64,000 bases of DNA, from the NCBI GenBank assembly GCA_030686995.1, contig CM060692.1, forward strand, positions 17,961,465 to 18,025,464. The letters run 5' to 3'. The position numbers and the translations under genes are program-made. How positions within the stretch are numbered: position 1 is the first letter of the stretch; each line of letters begins with the position of its first letter. This DNA is from Artemisia argyi. Taxonomy: Eukaryota > Streptophyta > Magnoliopsida > Asterales > Asteraceae. Positions 11,774 through 22,577 of the stretch are shown here, one piece after another. A model generated the notes under the pieces. The model was given only the letters and a program-made list of their open reading frames with translations, was not told the DNA's origin and ran no database searches.

Positions 11774-14700
11774 ATGGCATCTCAGCAAGATATTCATGCA
11801 ACCGGTGCGGAAAATCGACCTCCAATGCTTGAAAAAGGTGGATATCTCCCATGGACAAGCCGCATGCTTCGTTACATCAAAACAAAGACTGATGGTAAAT
11901 TAATGATCAACTCCATTACAAATGGTCCATTCAAGCCAAGGCAAGTTCAAATTGAAGGTAATCCAAATACAACACCTCCTACTCAACCATTCGTGCGTGA
12001 ACAAACAGAAGCAGATTACACAGAGGAAGACAAGAAGCAGATCGCCGCAGATGATATGGCAATGCATTTAATCCAACTTGGATTACCACGGGAGATCTTT
12101 GCTGCGGTCGACAGCTGTGAAACTTCTTATGCTATGTGGGAACGTGTTAGAAGGATATGTCATGGAACAGAGATTGGACAACAAGACGTTGAGAACAAAC
12201 TTCTTACTGAATGGGAGAATTTCACATCCACTAAAGGTGAACAGATTGAATCTTAATACACAAGGTTTTGCACTTTGATGAATGAGTTAATCAGAAACAA
12301 GTTGACACCTCGAACAATTGCAACAAACATCAAATTCATCAATAACCTTCCAGAAGAATGGGGTCGTTGTGTTACAATTGTCAATCAAACAAAGGATTTA
12401 CATAAGGTGAACTATGATCAACTCTATGACTTTTTGAAGCAAAACCAAGCTGAAGCTAATGAAGTAAGGAAAGAAAGATTGGCAAAGAATCATGATCCTC
12501 TCGCATTAATTGCTACTACACCAACACCGCTACCAGTGAACACACAACAACCATCATCATCTTCCACTCACAACTACTTGCAACCATCATACGTTCAACA
12601 ACCAACACCGGTCTACCAACAACAGTTCTACCCACAGCAACAACAACATGTTATTCCACAACAGCAATACCCACAATTCCAAGAACTAGAATTCACTGAA
12701 AATGATGAAGCTACTGCAGCATTGACCCAAGCGTTTGCTTTTCTGTCAAAGGCATTCCAAGGACGTTATTCTACACCAACAAAAAACAACCAAAGGATTT
12801 CATCGAACACTCGCAACAAGCAGATTGCTCAGCCGAGTTTCAATATGGGCAATGGAGGCCAAATGGTTGGAGTTTATGGGAATCAGCAAGGATATGCTAC
12901 TGGATTTAATATGGGCAATATGCAGAATGCAGGCCAGTATGCAGGGAATCAGCATGGTCAGTATGCAGGGAATAAGTTGGGTCAGTTTGTTGGAAATCAG
13001 AGGGGTCAGAATGTTGGTAATCAGGCGATGGGTAATCAGAATAGAAATGTTGCAGCTCCAGTAGTTGGGAATTTGGGAAATGTGAATCAGGGTAATCCGG
13101 TTAAGTGTTTCAACTGTCAGGGTGTAGCTCATATGGCAAGGAACTGTCCTACTAAGCCGAACAAAAAAGATCTAGAGTACTTGCAGAAAGCAGTGATGTT
13201 GGCACAAAAGGTTCAGGCAGGGTTTCAGTTGAACGCAGAGGAGAATGATTTATGGCTCTTATGGATGACATGGAAGATAGAGAAGATATCGATGCGAACT
13301 GCATATTCATGGCGAATCTTCAGGAAGCTAAGTATGACACGGATTCTGACACACTACCTGGACACGCCAAGTAGTAGCAATACTCCTTCAGCAACTCCAG
13401 ATGTGAATCATAATGGAGGCTTCATTTCACAGCATGCTGAGAATGATGAGGAAACATGTGCTTTATTTGAATCATTATTGAATAATTGTCGTATTGAAAT
13501 TGAGAATGTGAAAAAGGTCAATCGCGATGTTAAGGCCGCGAATGTTAAATTGACTGCTGAGCTTGAGAGTTACAAAGAAAACGTTAAAGCTTTTGAATTT
13601 CATAACAAAAGATTGTCTGAATTAGAAACTGGTTATCAAAATTCCGTTTCAAGGGAAAAACAATTGCAACTCAAGTTTGATACACTTGATGTTAATTCTT
13701 TCAAAAAGATAAAATCTTTAAACGCGGAAATTTCTGATTTACAAAACCAACTTTCTAAACAAAAATCAGCTTATACCAATCTTGAAAAAGAAAGGGACAA
13801 GCTGAAAAAGGACTTTGCAAAGAAAGAAGATAAACTTTTGGCTGAAATCGTAGAGTCAGAATACATGATTGCACATTTAGAAGAATTAGTGGTTAAGTCG
13901 GGTCAGTCAAGTCAAACAATGAAAATGATTTCAAATCAATCTAATCCGATTTACCATACGAAACATAAAGTGGCTCTTGGTAACAACACCCCCAGTAATC
14001 TCAAGAAAGCTCAGCAAGAACAGAATGTTTTGTATAATGGTAATGTGATTTACACCAAACATGATCCTCCCGTCGTTCGGGATTCTGTGCAAACGATAGA
14101 ACATGTCGAAGAGAGCATTACAAAAATGAAACAAAAGGATTTGAAACCCATTGATTACAACAAATTAAACAAACTTTCGGGAATTACTTTTGTTCCACAA
14201 AAAGAACCATCTGTGTTTTCCATACAACGACCATTCTCAAAAATGTTTTCTAAGAAAGTAATTGTTTCCAAATCTCTTTCAAAAATGGAACAAAGGTCTT
14301 CTAACAACACTTTTAATACAAGTGAGGCTAGAGACATTTTGGAAGACGTTAAAAAGAGAATTCAAGAACTTCAAAATATTGTTGCTTCTAAAACTACAAT
14401 CAATATTAACAACTGGCATTCCAGTTTTCATATTGAGCAGAAAAAGGTTTTTGAAAACGAAATTACTATCCCACTGAATAACATCAGTGCGAGGGTAATC
14501 CATTTTGAACAAGCTTTCTTAAAAGAAACGGCCGAATTTGTCAAGGACCACAAATCCCTGGAAAACGAAGCTAATGATACTCGTGAAAACATGAATGTTT
14601 TGGAAAACCTAAATGATTCTCTCTTCGAAGCTGTTATGACCACTGATATTATGTCCATAATTTTACAAACATATTCTGTTCAAGACGATGAAAGACTAAG

Positions 14701-14815
14701 AGCTGAGACCTCCGCAATTGTTTCAAAATATGAAAATGCTCTTATAAAGCTTGAAAAAGAAAATGTGTCACATTTTAAACAACTTGATCGAAAAAAAGGA
14801 AGAATGCAAGTATGA
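11774..14815 (+). pseudogene. gag: gag of element A (interrupted)
   Basis: The start ATG (11774) follows an AC-rich leader. The first 160 codons hold the UBN2-type gag domain. A TAA at 12254-12256 interrupts it and the same frame resumes (12275-14815). This part has a QQ-rich stretch, a glycine/asparagine-rich stretch, and a zinc knuckle CFNCQGVAHMARNC (13106-13147), which binds RNA. A long coiled-coil region (about 13440-14800) follows. At about 14793-14800 an A-run marks a frameshift into the next ORF. Gag packages element RNA in cytoplasmic particles. The domain content is normal for Sirevirus-type gag; the stop and shift make this copy defective. Confidence 0.85.
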
Positions 14816-15887
14816 CAAATTGTCTTATGAGCGTGCCTTAAAGAACATGAAAGAGCAAAATGATCTTTTGAGGGCTCAGCTTGAAAGTCAAAAAGGAAAG
14901 GGTGAGGAAACTAAGTTTGCAAAACCATTGACTTCGGAGAAACCAAATGTTTCAAACACGGTTCAAAAACCAAAAATGTCAATTTCACGGTTTGCTCCAA
15001 AAGTCGATGAGAAAAAGGATTTGACAAAACCAGTCACTCCAACACCCTTGCCTAAGAAAAGTGATAATGTAAAGATTGTTGATAAAGGAAAAGCGGTTGT
15101 CGAAACACCAAAAGTGATAGCACCTGGCCTTTTCAGGATTAGTCCCACTAATGCGTCTGCCTCCACTTCTAAGACAAATGCGTGCAAAAAGGAAAATTCT
15201 AAAAAGTCTAGTGATGCTAAAAAGGACAACAATATAAATCCTAATGCGTGTGCCTTACCTTCTACAGGATTAGAATGCACCTCTAGGAGCAGCAGACTAA
15301 AGCCTAGGAGCAATACAAGGAACAATAGAGTCTCGCCTGTCTCTAAGAGTAGTAGCAAGAATAAAGTTGAAGATGTAGAAGAACACCCTAGGAATTTATC
15401 GCTTTGTAATAAGAGACATGTTTCATCTGAATGTAATGTCGAAAGTACTGTTTCTATTGCATGTAATGACTCTGTTTGTTTAATATGCAAGAAATGTTTA
15501 ATTAATGATGTTCATGATGAATGTGTTTCTAAGAATGTGAATGTTACGCCTGAACAGAAGAATGTTCCAAAAAGACCTAGTGCTAGATCCAGATCTATAG
15601 AACGATTAGTTGCACGATTTAGGACTACCACTATTAGTCGAATGCCTAGGAACTACCTTAAGTTTTGTATGTGGATTCCGACGGGGAGAGAGTTCACTCT
15701 TCAGAACGACAAATTAGAAATGGTTCAAGGTAAACAAGTAGCAACTGTCTATGAGTGTGACTTAGATTTTACTCCTAACCCCATGGAACCTAATTCAAAA
15801 TGGTTTCCAAATACAAACTCTTCTGTTCTTGGCAGGTTATCGAAATATGTCTTTGGATCGTCGACTCGGGTTGCTCCAAGCACATGA
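14816..15887 (+). pseudogene. gag-pol linker region of element A
   Basis: A shifted frame open from 14751 continues the coiled coil, then turns into a K/S/T/P-rich linker, and stops at 15885-15887 inside the protease core, where the pol frame (open from 15800) takes over. The frame change at 15800-15887 is therefore a second shift. No catalytic motif lies in the linker. Confidence 0.65.
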
Positions 15888-18208
15888 CCGGGAATTTAAA
15901 GCTGCTGATCAATTTCGTCTGGAAATTCATGGGAACTGTACGCTTTGGAAATGATCGTGTACCAGCTATTCAGGGTTATGGAGATCTTCAGTTGGGGAAT
16001 TTTTTAATCACTCGAGTTTACTACGTCGAAGGGTTGGGACACAACTTGTTTTCAGTTGGGCAGTTCTGTGATGCAGATTTAGAAGTTGCATTCAGGAGAA
16101 ACACGGTTTTTATTAGAAATTTGGTTGGTGATGATCTCTTAACTGGTAATCGTGGTACAAACTTGTATGCTATCGACATCAACCAAATGGCTTCTACATC
16201 ACCAATTTGTCTTATGACAAGGGCAACTGAAACTAAGTCCTGGCTGTGGCATAGACGTTTATCCCATCTCAACTTCGACACCATCAACAAGTTAGCCAAA
16301 GACAATATCGTCACTGGACTTCCTAAGTTCAAATCCACCAAGGAACACCTTTGTCCATCATGCGAACAAGGAAAAAGTAAAAGAGCATCATATAAACCCA
16401 AAACCGTACCTAGTTCGGAAGCAAGGTTACATATGTTGCACATGGACTTATGTGGCCCAATGAGAGTTGAAAGCATTAATGGGAAGAAGTATATTCTCGT
16501 TATTGTGGATGATTATTCAAGATATACTTGGGTAAAGTTTTTGAGATCAAAAGACGAAGCACCAGGCATCATCATCACCTTTCTGAAGCGTATTCAAGTT
16601 CTACTTCAAGCTCCAGTAAGGATTATAAGAACAGATAATGGCACAGAATTCACAAATCAGGAGTTAAGAACTTACCTCGAAGATGTTGGAATTACACATC
16701 AAACATCAGTTGTTAGAACTCCACAGCAGAATGGGGTAGTTGAAAGAAGAAACTGAACTCTTGTGGAAGCTGCTCGCACAATGCTAATTTTTTCTAGTGC
16801 ACCACTATTCTTATGGGCTGATGCTGTAGCCACTGCTTGCTTTACTCAAAACCGATCCCTAGTCCATCCGAGATTCAATAAAACCCCATATGAGCTAGTG
16901 AACAACCGTAAACCTGACATCTCTTACCTTCACGTGTTTGGCGCTTTGTGTTATCCGACGAATGACAGAGAAGATCTAGGGAAGTTAAAAGCTAAGGGTG
17001 ATATTGGAATCTTCATTGGATATTCAGAAAACTTGAGGGCATTCAGGGTGTATAATAGAAGAATGAAAAAGATAATGGAGACGATGAATGTGAAGTTTGA
17101 CGAGATTTCACAAATGGCTTCTGAGAGATACGCTCTAGAACCCGCACTTAATCCAATGGCTTCTAATCAAAACGGATTAGGACCCACACCAAACCAGCAG
17201 ACTTCTGGACACATCAGTTCAGGACTCGTGCCTCAAGGAGCTCAGTCAACAAACACGGGCAAACCTTCAGAACAAGAACTGGAAAATTTCTTCGAGTTAA
17301 TGTTTGATGAATACTATGGTGGAACTTCGAGAAATGCATCTCAACAACATTCCGCTGCACCCGCTCAAAACCATCAACCACCAACACCATCACAAGATGC
17401 AACTACTACAATCGAAGCTGAAGCACCAACTCCCTCAACATCATCAACATCTACTCCAGCAACTCCAGTTCTTGAAACTGATCTACCAAGAGTTGATGAG
17501 CAAAATCAAAACACAAATTTTCAAGAAGAACCAACAAATAATTCAAATGATGTTGCGTTAGAAGAAGAAGAAGAAATATTTGAAAACCCATTTGCAACAG
17601 ACTCTGCTGAATCTTCTTCAAGGTTACAAGAACCATCTAATACACATTCGTTAAACCCAAGGTACCCTTCTACGTTTCAATGGACAAAAGACCATCCAAT
17701 AGAACATGTTATTGGTGAACCTTCAAAGCCAGTTCAGACAAGGAGACAACTTGCCACCGATCTCGAATTGTGCATTTACATTTGCTCAATCAGCCTCAAA
17801 GAACCAAAGAACATTCGGGAAGCAATGGCAGAATACCCTTGGATAGAAGCGATGCAGGATGAAATACTTCAATACGATTTACATGACAGTTGGGAACTTA
17901 TTGAACGACCACTTGATATACGTGTTCTTGATCTCAAGTGGTTGTGGAAGAACAAACTGGATGAGGAAATGACTGTGATTCGCAACAAAGCTCGTCTCGT
18001 GGCTAAAGGTTATCCACAAGAAGAAGGGATAGATTTCGAAGAATCATTCGCGCCTATAGCTATACTTGAAGCAGTCCGGATTTTCTTAGCCTATGCCGCT
18101 CACAAAAACATCACAGTCTATCAGATGGATATTAAGACAGCTTTCTTGAATGGAACTCTGAAAGAAGAAGTGTATGTGAGTCAGCCAGAGGGATTCATCG
18201 ACAAAGAT
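15800..18208 (+). pseudogene. pol: pol of element A, part 1: protease, integrase, start of RT
   Basis: WIVDSGCSKHMTGN (about 15853-15895) is the aspartic protease core. The GAG-pre-integrase zinc finger (H..H..CPSCEQGKSKR) lies at about 16245-16385. The integrase core shows HMDLCGP, VDDYSRYTW, RTDNGTEF and PQQNGVVERR. A TGA at 16754-16756 stops the frame just after this; the same frame continues from 16757, and the codon looks like an Arg CGA changed to TGA. The RT begins ([19 protein letters not shown]) and is cut at 18208 by element B. The enzymes would process the polyprotein, insert DNA and copy RNA; this copy cannot. Confidence 0.88.
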
Positions 18209-18694
18209 TGTTGGATCGTGAACACCTTGAACTTGTGTTGATAATGATACTTTGAGTATTACTATCAAGTATGCGGAATCTACTCAATAGCACTTAGAAG
18301 ATTGTTTGTGTGTATGACAGTTTGTATATGAACAAGAACAATGTATAAACAAACTTTAAGCTCCAATATTATTAAGAATAATAATACGAGTGATCTATGA
18401 TATCACTAGGTTTTACAACTTGAAGCTCTAAGAAAACGTATATCAAAACTATATTCTAGGATCTCCTTTTATAGAACAAGGAGTCCTCTTGTACAAGATA
18501 AGTATAATGCTAATAGAATAAGATATACAAAATATCTTTTCTATGTTTATCTAAGCGCGTTTCTCTAACAGCTAACAAGTGAGCAGTGGTAATATTTGTT
18601 CTTGCAGTGGTAATGAGTTTCCACTGCAAGTACAATCTTCTTGCAGTTGTAACTTCTTCACTAGCCGTGGTAACTGATAGAATAATTCCCAACA
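18209..18694 (-). repeat. 3' LTR of element B (left copy)
   Basis: TGTTGGATCG to AATTCCCAACA, 486 bp. It carries several CAGTGGTAA-type words (about 18590-18680). In element orientation the U3 side is on the right. It puts an early stop into the RT of element A. Confidence 0.92.
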
Positions 18695-18784
18695 ATCCTC
18701 CCCTAAACTTATGATTGCTTTGTAAATCAATAAGTTTCTTCAAGTATACAATAAACCTGAGGATATGGGAATTCTTCCAAACAC

Positions 18785-19906
18785 TTATCTTGTTCTACTT
18801 AATTCTTTATCAACTCTTGCATATTGATCTTTAATCTTCTGAATCAAAGCTCGAACCTTTTCATTATCTGCATACACTCTTAACTTTGACATCAACATTG
18901 CAGACAAAGTTGTAGCTTTAAGTGGATATTCCTTCTCAGCAAACATAAACACATCCACTTTATTTGTTGTAGAGACATGATGAACCTCACATTTATCAAA
19001 ATAAGTCCATGTAGTATTCAAGTTTGATAAATTAAACTTCCAATACTTATCATTAAGATCTGGTTCATATAATCTTCTCAAGTCAACCCAGAGCTGCATT
19101 TCTTTCATATCCTTGAGAGTATCAGCCTTGAATCTTTCATTTACTAGCTTCCAAAGAGTATCAAGATCTTCTCTGTCACATGCTTTAAGAAGATCTTCAA
19201 ACTGAATAAATGATGAAGATTCTCCTCCTAGTCTAATAATTTTCCAAGTGGGAGCAAAATTCTTTGCTGTGTACACTTCCCAATCAATAATTTGATGTTT
19301 TGATTGTGAAGGATCTGGATAGAAATCTTCTTCTTCAACAATGATAATTTCACTCAGCAGATCTTGAGGAGCTTTCATTCTTTTAGTGACATGATCTTCA
19401 ACTGTTGAAGCTTTCCTTTTACTTTGTTTGAATCTTTCAACTTCTTCAAAATCAATAGGCCTGAAGGTATTATCTTGCCTTTTAATTCTGTAGTAGATAC
19501 CTTCAATTCTTTCATGAGGCATACCTTTGAAGTCAGCCATCTTCCAAGTTCCAACATGACAGCAATATTTCTTCATCTCATGAATGATCTGTGCCTTTGT
19601 GGGTTGTTTTTGTTTCTTTTGACCTTTTCTACAGTTTCCAATAATGTCATCCAGTGCTTGTTGATTTTTCATTTGAATGAAATCAACCAATTGAGCTGTT
19701 CTTTGATCTTCAGTTAAGGACATGTTAGCAATAAGCTCAATAGCTTTCTTCTTTACAACTGGATCATGCTTAATCATATGCTCAATCTCTTCTTCTGATG
19801 GCACATATGAGAACATAGGGGGTTTCTCATGTAAGATGGTAGGTGGAACCACTGAGAGTGGTTGTGCCATTACTCCTTCAAGCTTATCTAACCTCTGTGC
19901 TTCCAT
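18785..19906 (-). CDS. 3' accessory ORF of element B, C-terminal part
   Basis: A 373-codon frame lying between the pol-less middle and the 3' LTR. It has no enzyme motif. It includes a repeated K/R-rich part (SKRKASTVEDHVTKRMKA), then a globular-looking part with IIDWEVYTAKN, FEDLLKACDREDLDTLWKLV, LWVDLRRLYEPD and a final FAEKEYPLKATTLSAML. Proteins with this layout follow RNase H in many Asteraceae Copia elements, where they are of unknown role. It overlaps the preceding ORF by 19 bp in another frame, so the two were probably one protein broken by a one-base shift, or are joined by frameshifting. Confidence 0.6.
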   Translation of the reverse strand: MEAQRLDKLEGVMAQPLSVVPPTILHEKPPMFSYVPSEEEIEHMIKHDPVVKKKAIELIANMSLTEDQRTAQLVDFIQMKNQQALDDIIGNCRKGQKKQKQPTKAQIIHEMKKYCCHVGTWKMADFKGMPHERIEGIYYRIKRQDNTFRPIDFEEVERFKQSKRKASTVEDHVTKRMKAPQDLLSEIIIVEEEDFYPDPSQSKHQIIDWEVYTAKNFAPTWKIIRLGGESSSFIQFEDLLKACDREDLDTLWKLVNERFKADTLKDMKEMQLWVDLRRLYEPDLNDKYWKFNLSNLNTTWTYFDKCEVHHVSTTNKVDVFMFAEKEYPLKATTLSAMLMSKLRVYADNEKVRALIQKIKDQYARVDKELSRTR

Positions 19907-20601
19907 AAAACTGGCACATCCATCTCCTTTTGCTGTTTCATATTTTCTTTCTCTTTAGCATCAAGTTGTTCTGCCAATCTTGCATCATAATCAATTTGAG
20001 CTTGATCTTTCTTGGAAATCTTTCTTGTATGTACTTCCTCTGCATCAAACAACATTGCTTTACCTTTAACTAATCTTTTTCTGACAGCTTCTTCCTCTGC
20101 AGTGGTAACTAATGGAACATCAGTGGTAACATTCTCACTTGCAGTGGAAATTATTTGATCAGTGGTAACATGTTCTGCTTCAGTGGAAACTTGTTGAGCA
20201 GTTTCAATAACCATATCATAATCCAACTTCCTCCCCTCAATCTCAGCTACATCATCTTTTGCTTGAGCATTTTCAGAATCATTTAGCTCAGCAAACATAT
20301 CATCAAAATTAGTACTCCTCCCCTTAATCTCTGCATTTGTTTTCCTCCCCTGTTTGGAAGAAGTTCCCAAATCATAACCAGAACCTGCAGAAAGGTCATC
20401 TGAATGGGAAGATGAGGATAATACAATCTGAGATCTTTTCTTCTTGAGATTCTCAACTTCAGTCTGCAACTTTTGGATCTCTGTCTTCAATAGATTCAAC
20501 TCTGTGGCATGTTGTACTTTGGTCTGTGCCAGATCTTTCTCCAGAGTTTGAACCTGTGTGACTAATTTGGTACATAATTCCATCAATTCAGTTTGTTGCA
20601 C
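19888..20601 (-). CDS. 3' accessory ORF of element B, coiled-coil N-terminal part
   Basis: 237 codons. Residues about 1-60 form a strong coiled coil (LVTQVQTLEKDLAQTK, LKTEIQKLQTEVENLKKKR). A Ser/Asp-rich linker follows, then a run of VTT/VST-type repeats (about 145-185), then KGKAMLFDAEEVHTRK and DAKEKENMKQQKEMD. It recalls the coiled-coil 3' ORF ('env-like' position) of Sireviruses, but I see no signal peptide or membrane segment. Reading shifts into the next ORF at 19906. Confidence 0.6.
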   Translation of the reverse strand: MQQTELMELCTKLVTQVQTLEKDLAQTKVQHATELNLLKTEIQKLQTEVENLKKKRSQIVLSSSSHSDDLSAGSGYDLGTSSKQGRKTNAEIKGRSTNFDDMFAELNDSENAQAKDDVAEIEGRKLDYDMVIETAQQVSTEAEHVTTDQIISTASENVTTDVPLVTTAEEEAVRKRLVKGKAMLFDAEEVHTRKISKKDQAQIDYDARLAEQLDAKEKENMKQQKEMDVPVLWKHRG

Positions 20602-20991
20602 ACTACCTTCATCACTTCCAACTGTGTAACCTTATATGAGTTGTGTTTAGAAAGTCCACAATCTGATGAAAAATAGGTCCACTCTTGTCGTTTGACTTTT
20701 GAAGGTAAGCCACTTGATTGTGTTCATCTGCAAACTTGAGAGATACCATGATTTTGTGATTTAAGAGAGAAAAGTGTTAGTAATCGTGAATAAAAAGCAA
20801 GCCGTATAAAATCAATTTATACTAATAGGGTTTTGAGAAAAACGCGGATGGTGAATTATCTTTAGAAAAGAATAAATAAACTCTGGTAAGTAGATAATTC
20901 CCAAAAATTTAACCCTATTAATAAGGAAAGACAGTTATATTTGCAACGGCTAGTAAAAAATAAGATTACTGACACAGTTGTAACGGCTAGT

Positions 20992-21085
20992 TCACCAGTG
21001 GTAAAATTTACACTTTCAGTGGAAATGGTGAACTTGCAGTGGTAAAAATCAACAAAATTTCAAAGAGCAGTGGTAAGTAAAATAT
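20992..21085. repeat. Cluster of CAGTGG(T/A)AA words in element B
   Basis: Four to five copies of CAGTGGTAA or CAGTGGAAA lie in under 100 bp of non-coding DNA. The same word recurs in the LTRs, in the gag C-terminal third, in the 3' ORF, and in element C. Confidence 0.7.
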
Positions 21086-21112
21086 GTAAAATTTTACTAC
21101 TCTTATCATAGT

Positions 21113-21335
21113 TTTTAGCAAACTATCAGCTATCAACGGATTTGAGAAGTCTTTACCATGAGCCGTTTGCTATGGACTAGCCAACTCTTGATCACAAAGA
21201 TATATGGTGAGTTGATAACCTAGTTTTTGGTAAACTATCAACCATGAACGGATTTGATGTGTCTTTACCTGTAGCCGTTTGCTCAGGACTAGTTGATTCT
21301 TATGTGGATTAGACATGGTGAATCAATAACCATTT
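21113..21335. repeat. Two-unit 112-bp repeat upstream of the antisense unit
   Basis: Two units share CTATCA.C.ATGAACGGATTTGA-type cores, GTCTTTACC and AGCCGTTTGCT. The first unit has perfect 8-bp inverted arms TAGCAAAC / GTTTGCTA. Element C has the same pair at 8340-8560. It sits 220 bp before the TATA box of the plus-strand unit, so it could act as promoter DNA for it or as an element packaging signal. Confidence 0.65.
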
Positions 21336-21550
21336 GTTATGTGTCTTAAGTTACACATCTTATATCTCCAATGATATGTAACATCACAAAAACCTCATCT
21401 TAACTCACAAATATTAACCCAAGTAACCTTTTAACCAAGTTACTATACACAAAATATCTTCTCAAAAGTCAAACCACAGTTACTACTCAAACCAACCAAA
21501 ACAGATGGAAGTAAATAATCTTCATTAATTATTGTAACACCTAACTTTGG

Positions 21551-21558
21551 CTTATATA
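21551..21558 (+). promoter_or_regulatory. TATA box of the antisense unit
   Basis: CTTATATAA lies 84 bp before the ORF start at 21642, with a C/A-rich, stop-rich stretch between that looks like a plant 5' UTR. It is on the strand opposite to element B. Confidence 0.5.
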
Positions 21559-21641
21559 ACCTCCTCCAAACACCACATTTCAGTCACTAACAATCTCTCA
21601 AACCCTAATATCCCAATCAACCCAGTTTTCTTCCAAAAATC

Positions 21642-22088
21642 ATGTCATCAAACCCTGAGTCCTCTGATCAACACCCTTCTTTTCCAACATCAGAAGAAGT
21701 ACCACCATATCCATGGGGTCTTGAAGGTTCTGATTTTGAGAGAGAGATAAAGAACCGATGGGATGTGCAGGAAAGACAATGGAATGCAGATATAAAGAGT
21801 GTATCAAACCATGATCCGAATCCTGCAGAGAGAGAGCTTGTTTCTCCCTTCATCTGGACATCTGATGAAGAATCTTCAGAGGAAGAGAATGAAGATCCAA
21901 CCTTTCTTCCTCCTTCCACACCAGAGAGATCCCAATCAAGATTAGGTAAGAGAGATCCATCTCTCCCAACATCATCAACCTTGGTGTTGGATCTTCCAGC
22001 TCCAGAACCTGGTCTTCTGTATCAAGAACATATTGGACAGAGCAAGAAAGCTCAGATCACACATAAGGAAAAGGAGAAGCAGAAATAG
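21642..22088 (+). CDS. Antisense ORF inside element B (148 aa, unknown)
   Basis: A plus-strand frame, opposite to all other ORFs of element B, in the place where pol is missing. ATG is in good plant context (AAAATGTC). The product is hydrophilic and probably disordered: Ser/Pro/Glu-rich, with an acidic run SDEESSEEENED (about residues 74-85), PPYPWGLEGSDFERE near the start, and a basic tail KKAQITHKEKEKQK. No membrane segment or known domain is visible. A TATA box lies upstream (21551) and AATAAA downstream (22361), so the whole looks like a compact intronless gene. Alternatives: a captured host fragment, or an antisense ORF of the family as reported for some other plant LTR elements. Confidence 0.5.
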   Translation: MSSNPESSDQHPSFPTSEEVPPYPWGLEGSDFEREIKNRWDVQERQWNADIKSVSNHDPNPAERELVSPFIWTSDEESSEEENEDPTFLPPSTPERSQSRLGKRDPSLPTSSTLVLDLPAPEPGLLYQEHIGQSKKAQITHKEKEKQK

Positions 22089-22360
22089 ATGACTGAAGAA
22101 TGTTGCCAAGGAACAAAGTTCTTGAGTATTTTCTTTACTTTGTTACTTGAGCAGCTTCACAGTCTTCCTACTCTTCTTTTTCCATTTTCATCTTCAGCTT
22201 CTTCATTGTACTTGTCATAGCCTCAAGTATTATGTAATAATTGATAGAAGCTACTAGTTCTCTATTAGCCAAAAGTTTTAGGAATGGTCATTGTAATGCA
22301 GTTGGAACTTTGAATGTAAGCTGTAACTTGTGTCTTTGAATGAATGAAAAGTTCTTCTTT

Positions 22361-22366
22361 AATAAA
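22361..22366 (+). terminator. Polyadenylation signal of the antisense unit
   Basis: AATAAA, 273 bp after the stop of the 148-aa ORF, in a T-rich 3' UTR-like stretch with TTGAATGAATGAAAAG just before. Confidence 0.4.
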
Positions 22367-22577
22367 TCAATATAGTAAGACCTTCAGCTTATTAGACCAC
22401 ATTCCTTGGCTATAACTCTTGGTGACAGTAACACACATCTTGCAATTTACATGAACATTTGCAGAACAGACATATATCAAACAACTTGAAACCATATTAG
22501 TTCAACACAGAAAATATCATCAAGTCATTCATAGAAAACATTTATCTTTGACTGTCCCTGCACACATCATAAAGGAA

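Noticed and set aside
18209..18241. Extra C-terminal residues (WIVNTLNLC) on the RT fragment of element A
   Set aside because: They are encoded by the LTR of element B, not by pol.
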